Shown piece after piece: positions 7,488 through 15,396 of a DNA stretch of 38,323 nucleotides (position 1 is the stretch's first letter; each line of letters starts with the position of its first letter). The translations under genes and the position numbers were made by a program. The notes under the pieces were generated by a model, which saw only the letters and a list, made by a program, of their open reading frames with translations, searched no databases and was not told the origin of the DNA. Source of the DNA: an uncultured Flavobacteriales bacterium (GTDB taxonomy: Bacteria > Bacteroidota > Bacteroidia > Flavobacteriales_D > Crocinitomicaceae); NCBI GenBank assembly GCA_913059205.1, contig CAJXRM010000023.1, positions 1 through 38,323 of the forward strand. The letters are read 5' to 3'.

Positions 7488-8210
7488 ATGAATATAGCAC
7501 TGATTGGTTACGGAAAAATGGGAAAGATAATTGAAGAAATTGCGATTTCCCGCGGACATACAATCGTTGCTAAAAGTAATAGCCAAAATCCAATCGAATC
7601 AATTAATTTTTCTAATGTAGATGTAGCAATTGAATTTACCGCGCCTCATTTTGCAGTAAACCACATTAAACATTGTATATCTAATCATACGCCTGTTATC
7701 GTTGGAACTACAGCTTGGAATGAAGAATTGGACTTTGTAAAGGAAATTGTCCATCAAAACAGTGGGAGTTTGCTCTATGCTTCCAATTTTAGTATCGGTG
7801 TCAATATCTTTTTTGATATCAATCGTAGGCTTGCACAATTAATGGAAGGGAAATCTGAGTATCTACCAAGTGTTCAAGAAATACACCACAAACAGAAAAT
7901 TGATGCTCCAAGTGGAACAGCCGTATCCATTGCCAATGATATGTTAGTCGAAAATGAAGATTATTCATCATGGATTCATAATGAAAATGTGGCACCTAAG
8001 GTTCAAAAAGGGCAAATTGCTGTCACATCATTTAGAGAAGATGGTGTTCCTGGCACTCATATCGTGGACTACACATCAGAAATTGATACAATTGAAATAA
8101 AACATATTGCTCACAACCGAAAAGGTTTTGGATTGGGAGCTGTTATTGCTGCAGAATGGATTGTTGGAAAAAAAGGAGTTTTCACAATGCAAGATGTCAT
8201 TAAATTATAA
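7488..8210 (+). CDS. dapB: 4-hydroxy-tetrahydrodipicolinate reductase DapB
   Basis: DapB reduces hydroxy-tetrahydrodipicolinate with NAD(P)H in the diaminopimelate/lysine pathway, supplying peptidoglycan precursors. The 240-aa protein has the Rossmann nucleotide motif IALIGYGKMGKII at the N-terminus, VAIEFTAP, the VGTTAWN motif, the ASNFSIGVNIFF segment, and the family signature EIHHKQKIDAPSGTA with the active-site His and Lys. The frame is open from a TTG at 7476, but that lies at the predicted transcription start, so ATG 7488 (MNIALIG) is chosen. It is short relative to the E. coli enzyme (273 aa) but typical for Bacteroidota. lepB begins 3 nt after its stop. Confidence 0.95.
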   Translation: MNIALIGYGKMGKIIEEIAISRGHTIVAKSNSQNPIESINFSNVDVAIEFTAPHFAVNHIKHCISNHTPVIVGTTAWNEELDFVKEIVHQNSGSLLYASNFSIGVNIFFDINRRLAQLMEGKSEYLPSVQEIHHKQKIDAPSGTAVSIANDMLVENEDYSSWIHNENVAPKVQKGQIAVTSFREDGVPGTHIVDYTSEIDTIEIKHIAHNRKGFGLGAVIAAEWIVGKKGVFTMQDVIKL

Positions 8211-8213
8211 CGC

Positions 8214-10112
8214 ATGAACGTACTTTATTTTTATCTATTTATTCTAATACATCCCTATTTATCATTGTGGTGGAAAAGTTTTGAGCAGGCTGGAAGAAAG
8301 CCATGGGAAGCGCTCGTTCCAGTATACAATTATTATGTTGTATTTAAATTGGGTAGCAATAAACCGTTTTGGTCATTACTCTTAGTATTTCCTGGAGTTC
8401 ACCTAGTTATGTGGTCTGTTGCGAATGTTTCTTATATTCGACGCTTCGGCTATTTCTCGTTGGTAGATACTTTACAGGGAGTTTTCTTTCCATATATTAT
8501 CATGGCAAAAATTGCCAATTCAGGCGATAAAATTTTACCTGAAACAAATTGGGCGAATACGAAGGAAATGGGCGATCGTGAATGGGGAGATCATTTAGCA
8601 CTTTTCTTGGCTTTACCTGTAATTGGTCACGCACTTGCTCTTGGAATTAGTGCTGTAACACGTCACAAACCAGGAAAGAAATCGAAAGTGAAGGAATGGG
8701 GAGATTCTATTTGGTTTGCACTAATTGCTGCAAGTATAATTCGAACATATGTTTTTGAACCTTTCCAAATTCCAACTGGTTCAATGGAAAAGACTCTATT
8801 AGTTGGAGATTTCTTGTTTGTTAATAAATTGACATACGGACCGAAGGTTCCTGTTACACCACTTTCCTACCCGCTTGTTCACAACACAGTTCCATGGATT
8901 GATATGAAATCCTATACAACTCTAGAAACTTCTGATTATACGCGAATGCCAGGTTTCAGTAATGTAAACCGAAATGATGTGGTTGTATTCAACTACCCTT
9001 CAGGAGATACAGCTGTTTATGATCCACGCATGCCCAATGGATTAATGGGGCACGATTATCACGGAATCGTTAATAACGAAGCCTTGCGTTTATGGAGAGA
9101 AAACAATGCGTATACATCCAAAATCAAATACCAGATTAAAGACAGTATAATTAGAGCCAATAAGGATGTTCAATTAAACATGTCTGAATTGGAAAATTAT
9201 GCAGATCAGTATGCACAACAACGTGTTCTTGATGCGTATGGTCAAGATTTCATAGACAACAATTCACTTTGGAAGTCTAAAGCGCGAAAAATGCTAGCTG
9301 AAGACAAAATTGCTTTCGAACAAAGTACAGGACAAATGATCGAGCACTACGGATTAATCTATCGTCCAGTTGATAAGCGCGAGAATTATATTAAACGTTG
9401 CGTTGGTATTCCTGGTGATTGGTTGGAAATAAAAGACGCTGTACTCTATGTAAATGGAAAGAAGGCTTTTGTTCCAGAATTCCAGAATTTACAGTATCAA
9501 ACGACAAATGTTTTGGTTCCTTCTAAAAGTACCATGGATGAGAAATACGGAATGGAAATGGAGCGTCAAGACTATTATTCCTCTGGTGAAGGATCGTTTA
9601 TCATGAATCTTACAAAAGATCAATTAAAACAAATGAAACGTTCTAATCCTGATGGTAAATTTGATTTAGTTATTCAAGAACAATACAGCGATTCTGATAG
9701 AAAGCCGACAACAAGTGAGATAATTGCAAATTTGAATACCTACCCTAAGGATTTCTACGTGAACAATACAATGACAAATTTCACAAAGTTCCAAGTGCCT
9801 AAAAAAGGTCAAACAATTAGAATTGACAAGACAAATATCGCTTGGTACAGAAGGATTATCACTGCTTACGAAGGACACAAATTGGTTGAAAAAGCGGATG
9901 GAATCTACATCGACGGTAAGAAGGTAGCAAAATATACTTTTGCGATGAATTATTATTGGATGATGGGTGACAATCGATACAATTCAGCTGATTCACGTGT
10001 TTGGGGATTTGTGCCGGAAGATCACATCGTAGGAAAAGCCTCAATGGTTTGGTTCTCGAAAAGTGCGTACAAAGGAATTCGTTGGGAACGATTATTTAAC
10101 GTGATAAAATGA
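8214..10112 (+). CDS. lepB: Signal peptidase I with large insertions
   Basis: Membrane-bound type I signal peptidase that removes Sec signal peptides. The N-terminal 120 residues form a hydrophobic DUF5684-like region (WEALVPVYNYYVVFK, several membrane segments). After another anchor near 163-180, box B has the nucleophile Ser190 (PTGSMEKTLLVGD), box C is RNDVVVFNYPSGD near 253-265, the general base Lys394 lies in YIKRCVGIPGD, and box E is GDNRYNSADSR from 585. At 632 aa it is about twice the E. coli length. The extra sequence is mainly one insert of about 125 residues between boxes C and D and another of about 165 between D and E. Bacteroidota enzymes often carry such inserts. ATG start; 4-nt overlap with the WbqC gene. 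Confidence 0.94.
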   Translation: MNVLYFYLFILIHPYLSLWWKSFEQAGRKPWEALVPVYNYYVVFKLGSNKPFWSLLLVFPGVHLVMWSVANVSYIRRFGYFSLVDTLQGVFFPYIIMAKIANSGDKILPETNWANTKEMGDREWGDHLALFLALPVIGHALALGISAVTRHKPGKKSKVKEWGDSIWFALIAASIIRTYVFEPFQIPTGSMEKTLLVGDFLFVNKLTYGPKVPVTPLSYPLVHNTVPWIDMKSYTTLETSDYTRMPGFSNVNRNDVVVFNYPSGDTAVYDPRMPNGLMGHDYHGIVNNEALRLWRENNAYTSKIKYQIKDSIIRANKDVQLNMSELENYADQYAQQRVLDAYGQDFIDNNSLWKSKARKMLAEDKIAFEQSTGQMIEHYGLIYRPVDKRENYIKRCVGIPGDWLEIKDAVLYVNGKKAFVPEFQNLQYQTTNVLVPSKSTMDEKYGMEMERQDYYSSGEGSFIMNLTKDQLKQMKRSNPDGKFDLVIQEQYSDSDRKPTTSEIIANLNTYPKDFYVNNTMTNFTKFQVPKKGQTIRIDKTNIAWYRRIITAYEGHKLVEKADGIYIDGKKVAKYTFAMNYYWMMGDNRYNSADSRVWGFVPEDHIVGKASMVWFSKSAYKGIRWERLFNVIK

Positions 10113-10720
10113 TGCCGATTTTGCCTACCTCCTATTTTGGAAGTATTGCATATTTTAAGGAGTTAGCGCAACATCCGCTGGTTCAAATTGAAGCACATGA
10201 ACATTTTCCGAAGCAAACATATCGCAATCGTTGTGATATATTAGGCGGAGATGGGATTTTATCCTTGTCAATTCCCACAAAGAAACCAAACGGTTCTAAA
10301 ACACCAACAGAAAACGTTCTTCTTCCAGATGAGGAAAATTGGCGTATTCGCCATTGGAGAGCAATGACAAGTGCTTATCAATCTTCGGCCTATTTTGATT
10401 ATTACAGCATGGAAGTCGAAGAGCTTCTATTCAACGAAACAGATAATTTACTGAAATTTAATACTGCAATTACACAACGAATCATTGATTGGTTGTACAT
10501 TGACACAAAATTAGTAATGACACAAGAATTTCAACCTATTGAACTAAATGATTTGAGAATTGCGCTTGTTCACAAGGATGAATTTCAACATAAAATTAAA
10601 TCACCCTATATCCAAGTTTTTCCAGGAGAAAACAATTTCCAAGAAAGCCTTTCTATCCTTGATGCTGTTTTTTGCGAAGGACCTATGGCGCGAAATTTGA
10701 TTCTCCCAACAACGAAATAA
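10109..10720 (+). CDS. WbqC family protein
   Basis: A 203-aa WbqC-like protein (PF08889). The family is named after genes in O-antigen clusters; its biochemical activity is unproven, though it is often suspected to modify sugars. Recognisable parts are ILPTSYFGSIAYFKELAQ, YRNRCDILGGDGILSLSIP, WRIRHWRAMTSAYQSSAYFDYY (the most conserved block, resembling the HxxxxxxAYxxxPFF core) and a C-terminal GENNFQESLSILDAVFCEGP. Here it directly follows lepB, as in many Flavobacteriia, overlapping its stop (ATGATG; start could be 10109 or 10112). It is soluble with no signal peptide. The link to signal peptidase is positional only. Confidence 0.87.
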   Translation: MMPILPTSYFGSIAYFKELAQHPLVQIEAHEHFPKQTYRNRCDILGGDGILSLSIPTKKPNGSKTPTENVLLPDEENWRIRHWRAMTSAYQSSAYFDYYSMEVEELLFNETDNLLKFNTAITQRIIDWLYIDTKLVMTQEFQPIELNDLRIALVHKDEFQHKIKSPYIQVFPGENNFQESLSILDAVFCEGPMARNLILPTTK

Positions 10721-10726
10721 ACAATT

Positions 10727-11695
10727 ATGAATGTAAACAAACTCACCTCCTATTTACTACTAGTATTTATTGGAATCAGCACTATCGCCTGCTCTCAAAC
10801 GAAACGCAGCATTGCATTTTATAACGTGGAGAATCTATTTGATACAGTTGATGATCCTTCGAAAGACGATCAAGAATTTCTTCCAGAAGCTGAACGAGAA
10901 TGGAATCAGGAACGTTACACTGAAAAACTAAAACACATCAACGAAGTGTTTTCTCTATTCGAAGCGCCATTGTTGATTGGAGTATGTGAGATTGAAAATG
11001 AACAAGTTGTGCGTGATATCGTAAAATTCGGGTCGATGAAGTCGAATTATGGCGTTGTTCACTACGAAAGTCTTGACGAACGTGGTATCGACGTGGCTTT
11101 AATCTACGATAGTTCTTCAATGAAATTGATCAATTCAGGTATTATTCGATACAATATGCCTGAAGGAGATCGACCAAGTCGTGATATCGTTTGGGGGAAA
11201 TTTCTCTTCGGAAAAGATACAATTGTGGGAATGGTAAATCATTGGCCAAGTCGCAGTGGTGGCGAAGAAGCCAGTGAACCAAAACGAATGATTGCAGCAC
11301 AGGCAGCTCGAAATTTCATTGATTCAATTCAATCATCAAGCCCAAAAACGAAAATAGTTTTTATGGGAGATTTAAATGACTATCCTACAAATACATCAGC
11401 GAAATTGATTAGCGAAGTGCTAAACCCGATGATTTCGAAAGAATCTGGAGAATACAAAGGCTCATACAATTACAGAGGAGAATGGGATGTTCTAGATCAC
11501 ATTATGGTTTCCGAAAACTTTTTAACGGGTAAGAATACCAAAATCACTAAAAGCTCTGGCAAAATCTATTCAAACTCCTTTCTTTTAGAGGTTTATAAAG
11601 GCGACACTGTTCCTTTTAGAACTTATGGTGGAAAGAAATATTTAGGCGGTTACTCAGATCATTTGCCAGTTTCAATTGGCATAGAAACGAAGTAG
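10727..11695 (+). CDS. Endonuclease/exonuclease/phosphatase-family lipoprotein
   Basis: A 322-aa protein of the EEP superfamily (metal-dependent phosphodiester or phosphomonoester hydrolases related to DNase I). It has a lipoprotein-like signal (LLLVFIGISTIAC, Cys at about 22), then SIAFYNVENLFDTVDDP (metal-binding Asn and Glu), GVCEIENEQVV, VNHWPSRSGGEE (catalytic His region), FMGDLNDYPT (Asp/Asn pair) and the terminal SDHLPVSIGIE. All key motifs are intact, so it is likely an active envelope enzyme; substrate (extracellular DNA or phospho-compounds) is unknown. Six nt after WbqC, last gene of the plus-strand run. ATG start. Confidence 0.9.
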   Translation: MNVNKLTSYLLLVFIGISTIACSQTKRSIAFYNVENLFDTVDDPSKDDQEFLPEAEREWNQERYTEKLKHINEVFSLFEAPLLIGVCEIENEQVVRDIVKFGSMKSNYGVVHYESLDERGIDVALIYDSSSMKLINSGIIRYNMPEGDRPSRDIVWGKFLFGKDTIVGMVNHWPSRSGGEEASEPKRMIAAQAARNFIDSIQSSSPKTKIVFMGDLNDYPTNTSAKLISEVLNPMISKESGEYKGSYNYRGEWDVLDHIMVSENFLTGKNTKITKSSGKIYSNSFLLEVYKGDTVPFRTYGGKKYLGGYSDHLPVSIGIETK

Positions 11696-11724
11696 CTTTC
11701 TCTTAAATGATTTTGAAACGCGCA

Positions 11725-11761
11725 GAATTACAAATCCAACTAAGTTCGTGGTTTGTAATTC
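11725..11761. terminator. Hairpin between convergent genes
   Basis: GAATTACAAATCCA (11725-11738) pairs with TGGTTTGTAATTC (11749-11761) with one bulged base, around a 10-nt loop. It lies between the convergent EEP and methyltransferase genes. It lacks a strong T-tract, so it may protect or define 3' ends rather than act as a classic intrinsic terminator. Confidence 0.45.
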
Positions 11762-11782
11762 AAAAGAAGCATGTTCGGTAGA

Positions 11783-12535
11783 TTATCTGTCCTTTGTTTC
11801 AAGGATGGAATTGTATTTCAAAGCCTTGATAATTAAGTAAAATACGAAAGCGGCAATTGCTGCAAATAACCAGAAGTTCAGTTCAACATTAAACGTGCGC
11901 GTGTCAATAATTTGACCTGTGTAGTCGAACAACCAGAACAAAGTAAACGTTGCTACAAGTCCATTTTTTTCCATTTTAAGTACTTTTTTCAGACTAAATG
12001 GATATTTCGATTTCACATAATTTTTAAAAGAAGGAATAATGGCTGGAGTTCTATCTGCCCAATCCAAATAACCACGATCAAATTTAGTTCTCATAAAAGA
12101 CTCTTCGGCGTACATAATACGCTCGTAGTAAAACATATAGAACAATATAAAGGCAATAATAAACCAAGCATTTGCTGTAATCATAGCCACACCCAACCAC
12201 ATGAAAAAGTTTCCTAAGTATAACGGGTGACGAACTGTTGAATAAATTCCAGTGGAATTAACTTCTCCAGCAACTTGACCTTCGGATGTATTTCTACCAG
12301 AAGTGTTGTGCGGAGTATAACCAACTGTTAAAATACGAATGATTTGACCGATTAAACTAACACCAAGACTTGCGTATAAATAAACTTCTCCACACCAAAA
12401 TGAAGTGCAAATAGTATTCGTATATTTTCCATATGCGTAAACACATAGGCCAACCACCAAGATAACTAACGGAAGAAAACTTCTGTGTTTAAATAAAAAA
12501 TCTCCTTGTGTTTTTAATTCTTCTTGTAATGCCAT
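11783..12535 (-). CDS. ICMT/PEMT-like membrane methyltransferase
   Basis: A 250-aa polytopic membrane protein resembling isoprenylcysteine carboxyl methyltransferase and phospholipid methyltransferases. The SAM-binding signature is the STVRHPLYLGNFFMWLG block followed by YYERIMYAEESFMRTKF and YLDWADRTPAIIP. About five membrane segments are visible (FLPLVILVVGLCVYAYG; LYASLGVSLIGQIIRILTV; FFMWLGVAMIT plus AWFIIAFILFYMFYY; LVATFTLFWLFDY; FWLFAAIAAFVFYLIIK). The substrate is probably a lipid or isoprenoid compound; this family includes enzymes that methylate lipid A phosphate, an untested possibility here. The frame extends to a TTG at 12574, but ATG 12535 preceded by AGAGGA is preferred. It follows the helicase gene by 72 nt on the same strand. 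Confidence 0.8.
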   Translation of the reverse strand: MALQEELKTQGDFLFKHRSFLPLVILVVGLCVYAYGKYTNTICTSFWCGEVYLYASLGVSLIGQIIRILTVGYTPHNTSGRNTSEGQVAGEVNSTGIYSTVRHPLYLGNFFMWLGVAMITANAWFIIAFILFYMFYYERIMYAEESFMRTKFDRGYLDWADRTPAIIPSFKNYVKSKYPFSLKKVLKMEKNGLVATFTLFWLFDYTGQIIDTRTFNVELNFWLFAAIAAFVFYLIIKALKYNSILETKDR

Positions 12536-12607
12536 TCCTCTATTAGTTGTGTTTTCGAGCCGTAAAATTACCAATAAAACTCAAAAACCATTGAAATTAA
12601 ATTGAGA

Positions 12608-13957
12608 CTACCCTCTTTTTTTTCTTTTGTGATATGTCTTGTCCCCCCGAGTTTGAGGTTTCTTGTATTTTTTAGCAATTTCTTTTTTGTAAGAACCACC
12701 TTCGTTCACCTTCTTGTTTTTTGCTTTCTTTTCATGAAATGCTCCGTTGTCAGACTTAGTAACTTTTGCTCCTAAATTAATTTCAACTTCTTTCGGTCTT
12801 TCTTCAGGTGTGAGTTCCTTTGAAACTTCTACTTCTTCAGGGAATTCTGAAATTGAAATAGTGCGACTCATCAATTCCTCTATTGAATCTTTGTACCCTT
12901 TTTCGGCTTCAGTGTAGAAAAGTATTGTATGTCCTTTTTGTTTTGCTCTACCTGTTCTACCAATTCTATGCATATAGTTTTCCGGGAACTTAGGCGTATC
13001 GAAGTTGATAACGTGTGTGATTTTTTCTAAATCCAAACCGCGGGCCATCACGTCTGTTGAAACCAAAATACGGTTCTTACCACTATCAAAATCGTCAATT
13101 GAACGAAACCTGTAATTTTGAGATTTATTCGAGTGAATTACAGCTACTTCATCTTTTAAATCGGCATACAATGATTCATAAACTCTATCAGCATTTCGCT
13201 TGTCACCAACGAATACGAGCACTTTCTCGAACCAAGACTTATCTTGTAGTAAATACTTCAATAAATTAACTTTCGTATAAAAGTTAGGTACAATGTAGCT
13301 TTCTTGCTCAATATTCTCAAGTGGTGTACCACTTACAGCGATCGATATCTTTTCTGGAGATTTGAAGAAATCATCAATCATAATATCTACGTGATCAGTC
13401 ATAGTTGCTGAAAACATAATATTCTGACGTTTCGCAGGAATGATTTCCATGATGTTTGTCAATTGAGGTCGAAACCCTAAATCCAACATTACATCAACTT
13501 CATCAATAATCAATTTCTTTATCGTTTTAACCTGAAATGCTCGTGCCAATGCTAAGTCGTACAAACGACCTGGGGTAGCAACAATTATATCCACACCGTG
13601 TGACAATTCGTTTGCCTGAGTTTTGATATTTGCACCTCCATAAACTCCGACAACACGAACATTCATGTATTTCGCTAAATCTTCTGCTTGATCAGCGACT
13701 TGCTGCACCAATTCTCGCGTGGGTACAAGAATTAAAACGCGAGGGTTTAATTCCTTTGAATACTTCATTTCTTCCAAAATTGGCAGTAAATAAGCCAATG
13801 TTTTCCCTGTACCAGTTTGGGCTATTCCAACAAGATCTTTTCCAGACAAAATTGTCGAAAATGTTTTCTCTTGAATTGGGGTTGGTGAGGTAAAACCTAA
13901 ATCATCTATTGCATTTTTTAATTGCTTTTTTAGGTTAAACTGATCGAAAGAATTCAT
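12608..13957 (-). CDS. DEAD-box-type RNA helicase (DEVD variant)
   Basis: An ATP-dependent RNA helicase of superfamily 2, 449 aa. It has the Q motif (FTSPTPIQEKTF, 22-33), motif I AQTGTGKT (46-53), Ia PTRELVQQ, GG, TPGR, motif II DEVD (152-155) in place of DEAD, motif III SAT (183-185), motif IV VLVFVGDKRNADRV, motif V STDVMARGLDL and motif VI HRIGRTGRAKQKG. The C-terminal 75 residues are a lysine-rich, positively charged tail (KKAKNKKVNEGGSYKKE...KKPQ), typical of RhlE/DeaD-like helicases that contact RNA nonspecifically. Likely in ribosome assembly or RNA turnover. The frame opens at a TTG at 13981, which is part of the predicted -7 box; ATG 13957 is therefore the start. Confidence 0.93.
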   Translation of the reverse strand: MNSFDQFNLKKQLKNAIDDLGFTSPTPIQEKTFSTILSGKDLVGIAQTGTGKTLAYLLPILEEMKYSKELNPRVLILVPTRELVQQVADQAEDLAKYMNVRVVGVYGGANIKTQANELSHGVDIIVATPGRLYDLALARAFQVKTIKKLIIDEVDVMLDLGFRPQLTNIMEIIPAKRQNIMFSATMTDHVDIMIDDFFKSPEKISIAVSGTPLENIEQESYIVPNFYTKVNLLKYLLQDKSWFEKVLVFVGDKRNADRVYESLYADLKDEVAVIHSNKSQNYRFRSIDDFDSGKNRILVSTDVMARGLDLEKITHVINFDTPKFPENYMHRIGRTGRAKQKGHTILFYTEAEKGYKDSIEELMSRTISISEFPEEVEVSKELTPEERPKEVEINLGAKVTKSDNGAFHEKKAKNKKVNEGGSYKKEIAKKYKKPQTRGDKTYHKRKKRG

Positions 13958-13978
13958 ACTAATCGTGTTTATTGTCTG

Positions 13979-13986
13979 CAAAGTTA
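13979..13986 (-). promoter_or_regulatory. Candidate -7 box (TAACTTTG) for the helicase gene
   Basis: The minus strand reads TAACTTTG, an exact TAnnTTTG match. Initiation would be near 13972, leaving a leader of about 15 nt before ATG 13957. A TTG at the -33 position is not evident. The TTG within this box is the apparent upstream start codon of the open frame. Confidence 0.45.
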
Positions 13987-14043
13987 AGAGATATAACCAT
14001 TAAGTGATTATTCTATTCAAATAGATTGGAGATTTAACGGTTT

Positions 14044-14475
14044 TCAATAGGTCAATTCTTGAGGAACACACTCGCCGTTCAAAAAAGTAATTGCACCACT
14101 AAATTCAAGTTGGCCAGTTTGACTTTTGACTTCAAAATTTAAAACTTTTGTTGGACTTTCATCATATGCAATTGAACGCACAAAAGCCGTAGATTGACTA
14201 CAGTCAGGAGCAGATGAGAAAACGACATTTGGATCCGAACTCCCAAGTTGTGTACCGTCCAGAAAGTAAATTAGAGCAGTTGTACCATGACTGTTTAATA
14301 CAGATTTTGTCGTATTTGTATGCCAAAAAACAACAGTCGATTGATACGTGCACGAACCATCGTCTTTGTCTGCACCAGCCGTTGTATTCGTTGCATCCTT
14401 GTCTGTGCACCCTTCTTTTTTGCATGCAGCAAATCCTAAAACAATTGAAAAACATATAAAAAAGCAGTACTTCAT
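14044..14475 (-). CDS. Small lipoprotein with Cys/Asp-rich module
   Basis: A 143-aa predicted lipoprotein: signal MKYCFFICFSIVLGFAAC with lipidated Cys18. Residues 22-43 (GCTDKDATNTTAGADKDDGSCTY) match the G-C-T-D-x-x-A-x-N-x(5)-D-D-G-S-C-x-Y pattern common in Bacteroidota surface proteins; the Asp spacing looks suited to calcium, with the two Cys likely forming a disulfide. The remaining 100 residues are beta-rich (FWHTNTTKSV, TALIYFLDG, FVRSIAYDESPTKV, SGAITFLNGECVPQELTY) and have another Cys pair. I do not recognise a family with known function. It sits just after the terminator of the cold-shock gene, so it needs its own promoter or read-through; TATATTTA at 14480-14487 (minus) is a weak -7 candidate. 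Confidence 0.72.
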   Translation of the reverse strand: MKYCFFICFSIVLGFAACKKEGCTDKDATNTTAGADKDDGSCTYQSTVVFWHTNTTKSVLNSHGTTALIYFLDGTQLGSSDPNVVFSSAPDCSQSTAFVRSIAYDESPTKVLNFEVKSQTGQLEFSGAITFLNGECVPQELTY

Positions 14476-14489
14476 ACAGTAAATATATT

Positions 14490-14519
14490 AAAAAAGCCGT
14501 CTAGATTTTTTAGACGGCT
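14490..14519 (-). terminator. Intrinsic terminator of the cold-shock-domain gene
   Basis: On the minus strand a 9-bp perfect stem (AGCCGTCTA/TAGACGGCT, 14495-14503 with 14511-14519) with a 7-nt loop is followed by TTTTTT (complement of 14490-14495). It begins 23 nt after the stop of the cold-shock-domain gene and ends 15 nt before the lipoprotein start, so it separates two same-strand genes. Confidence 0.85.
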
Positions 14520-14541
14520 CATGAAATAGCGTGTATTGGAA

Positions 14542-14991
14542 TTAAATCTTCCTTACTTTAACAGCGTTCATCCCTTTTTGTCCTCGTTCTAATTCGTAAG
14601 AAACAGTATCATTTTCCTTAACTTCATCAATTAAACCGTTTACATGAAAAAAGTAGTTTTCCGAATTACGACCATCTTTTATAAATCCGTATCCTTTTGA
14701 CTCATTATAAAAGGTAACTTTTCCTTCATTAGCTTCAGCTTCTCCAGCTTCTTCTCGCTTAGGAACACCTAATTCAATATTGTCAGCAATAATTTTTTTC
14801 TTTTTGATTGTCGGATCTGGCGGAGTATCAACAATATTTCCAAATTCATCTAAATAGGCCATCATGTTTTCTAATCCACCTCCTTCAGAATTTGCCTTAC
14901 GTTCATCCTTTTTTAGCAACTTATCTTGTCGCTTTTTCAGACGTTTTTTTTCTTTTTCTTTTTTGTTAAATGTTTCTTGCGATTTTGCCAT
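14542..14991 (-). CDS. Cold-shock-domain protein with charged N-terminal extension
   Basis: A 149-aa protein with a C-terminal cold-shock domain at about residues 88-149: GKVTFYNESKGYGFI (RNP1, 98-104), ENYFFHV (RNP2, 111-117), then LKENDTVSYELERGQKGMNAVKV-type strands. The N-terminal 35 residues are strongly basic and helical (KKEKEKKRLKKRQDKLLKKDERK), followed by a linker with MMAYLDEFGNIVDTPPDP. This architecture is widespread in Bacteroidota; these proteins bind RNA and often associate with ribosomes or RNA helicases, and a helicase gene lies two genes downstream. Function otherwise inferred. ATG start at 14991; it has a roughly 200-nt upstream non-coding region and its own terminator. 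Confidence 0.88.
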   Translation of the reverse strand: MAKSQETFNKKEKEKKRLKKRQDKLLKKDERKANSEGGGLENMMAYLDEFGNIVDTPPDPTIKKKKIIADNIELGVPKREEAGEAEANEGKVTFYNESKGYGFIKDGRNSENYFFHVNGLIDEVKENDTVSYELERGQKGMNAVKVRKI

Positions 14992-15154
14992 TCAGTTTAT
15001 TCTTAATTAATTATTCCCCTGCTCAAACCCTAAAAGTCATTGGAACTAAATAAATGTTTGGGAAATAATTGTTACATCAATTTACCGAATAATCATCCAG
15101 ATGAGCAATAACACGTTCAGAAAATGAAGTTTGAGCTATTTACTAAAACGTGAA

Positions 15155-15162
15155 CAAAGATA
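15155..15162 (-). promoter_or_regulatory. Candidate -7 box (TATCTTTG) in the 14992-15195 gap
   Basis: The minus strand reads TATCTTTG, an exact TAnnTTTG match, with no clear TTG at -33. Initiation would be near 15148, giving the cold-shock-domain gene a leader of about 155 nt. Long leaders are known for cold-shock mRNAs. I see no other gene or strong hairpin in this roughly 200-nt gap. Confidence 0.4.
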
Positions 15163-15201
15163 ACGGTTTCCTTCGGATTATGAGAATTTTCAAAAAAAGA
15201 T

Positions 15202-15396
15202 TTAATCCAAAATCTCTTTAACTCGACCAACTTCACCACCTTCAAGACGAACTTTAATTCCGTGAGGATGAAAGCTTGAGCTTGTTAGGATTTTCTCAAC
15301 AACGCCTTCTGTTAAGTTTCCTGATCGTTGATCTTTTTTTAGGACAATGGCCACTAAAGCTCCAATTTCAATGTCTTTTCTTTGGGTACCGCTCAT
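15202..15396 (-). CDS. YwbE family protein (DUF2196)
   Basis: A 64-aa protein of the YwbE family, small conserved proteins of unknown function with a predicted compact beta fold. Recognisable residues are IEIGALVAIVLKKDQRSGNLTEGVVEKILT, then FHPHGIKVRLEGGEVGRVKEI, the whole length of the family. The frame extends to a TTG at 15411, but the ATG at 15396 overlaps the aminotransferase stop as ATGA (15393-15396), which favours it and implies translational coupling. It is the last gene of a rhomboid-aminotransferase-YwbE operon. The KOW-like GxVxxI...GIKVxLxxGxVGRV pattern suggests nucleic-acid or ribosome binding, unproven. Confidence 0.88.
   Translation of the reverse strand: MSGTQRKDIEIGALVAIVLKKDQRSGNLTEGVVEKILTSSSFHPHGIKVRLEGGEVGRVKEILD

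Noticed and set aside
15108..15152. CACGTT...AACGTG arms in the cold-shock gene leader
   Set aside because: Only six pairs across a 29-nt loop; not enough to call a riboswitch or RNA thermometer element.
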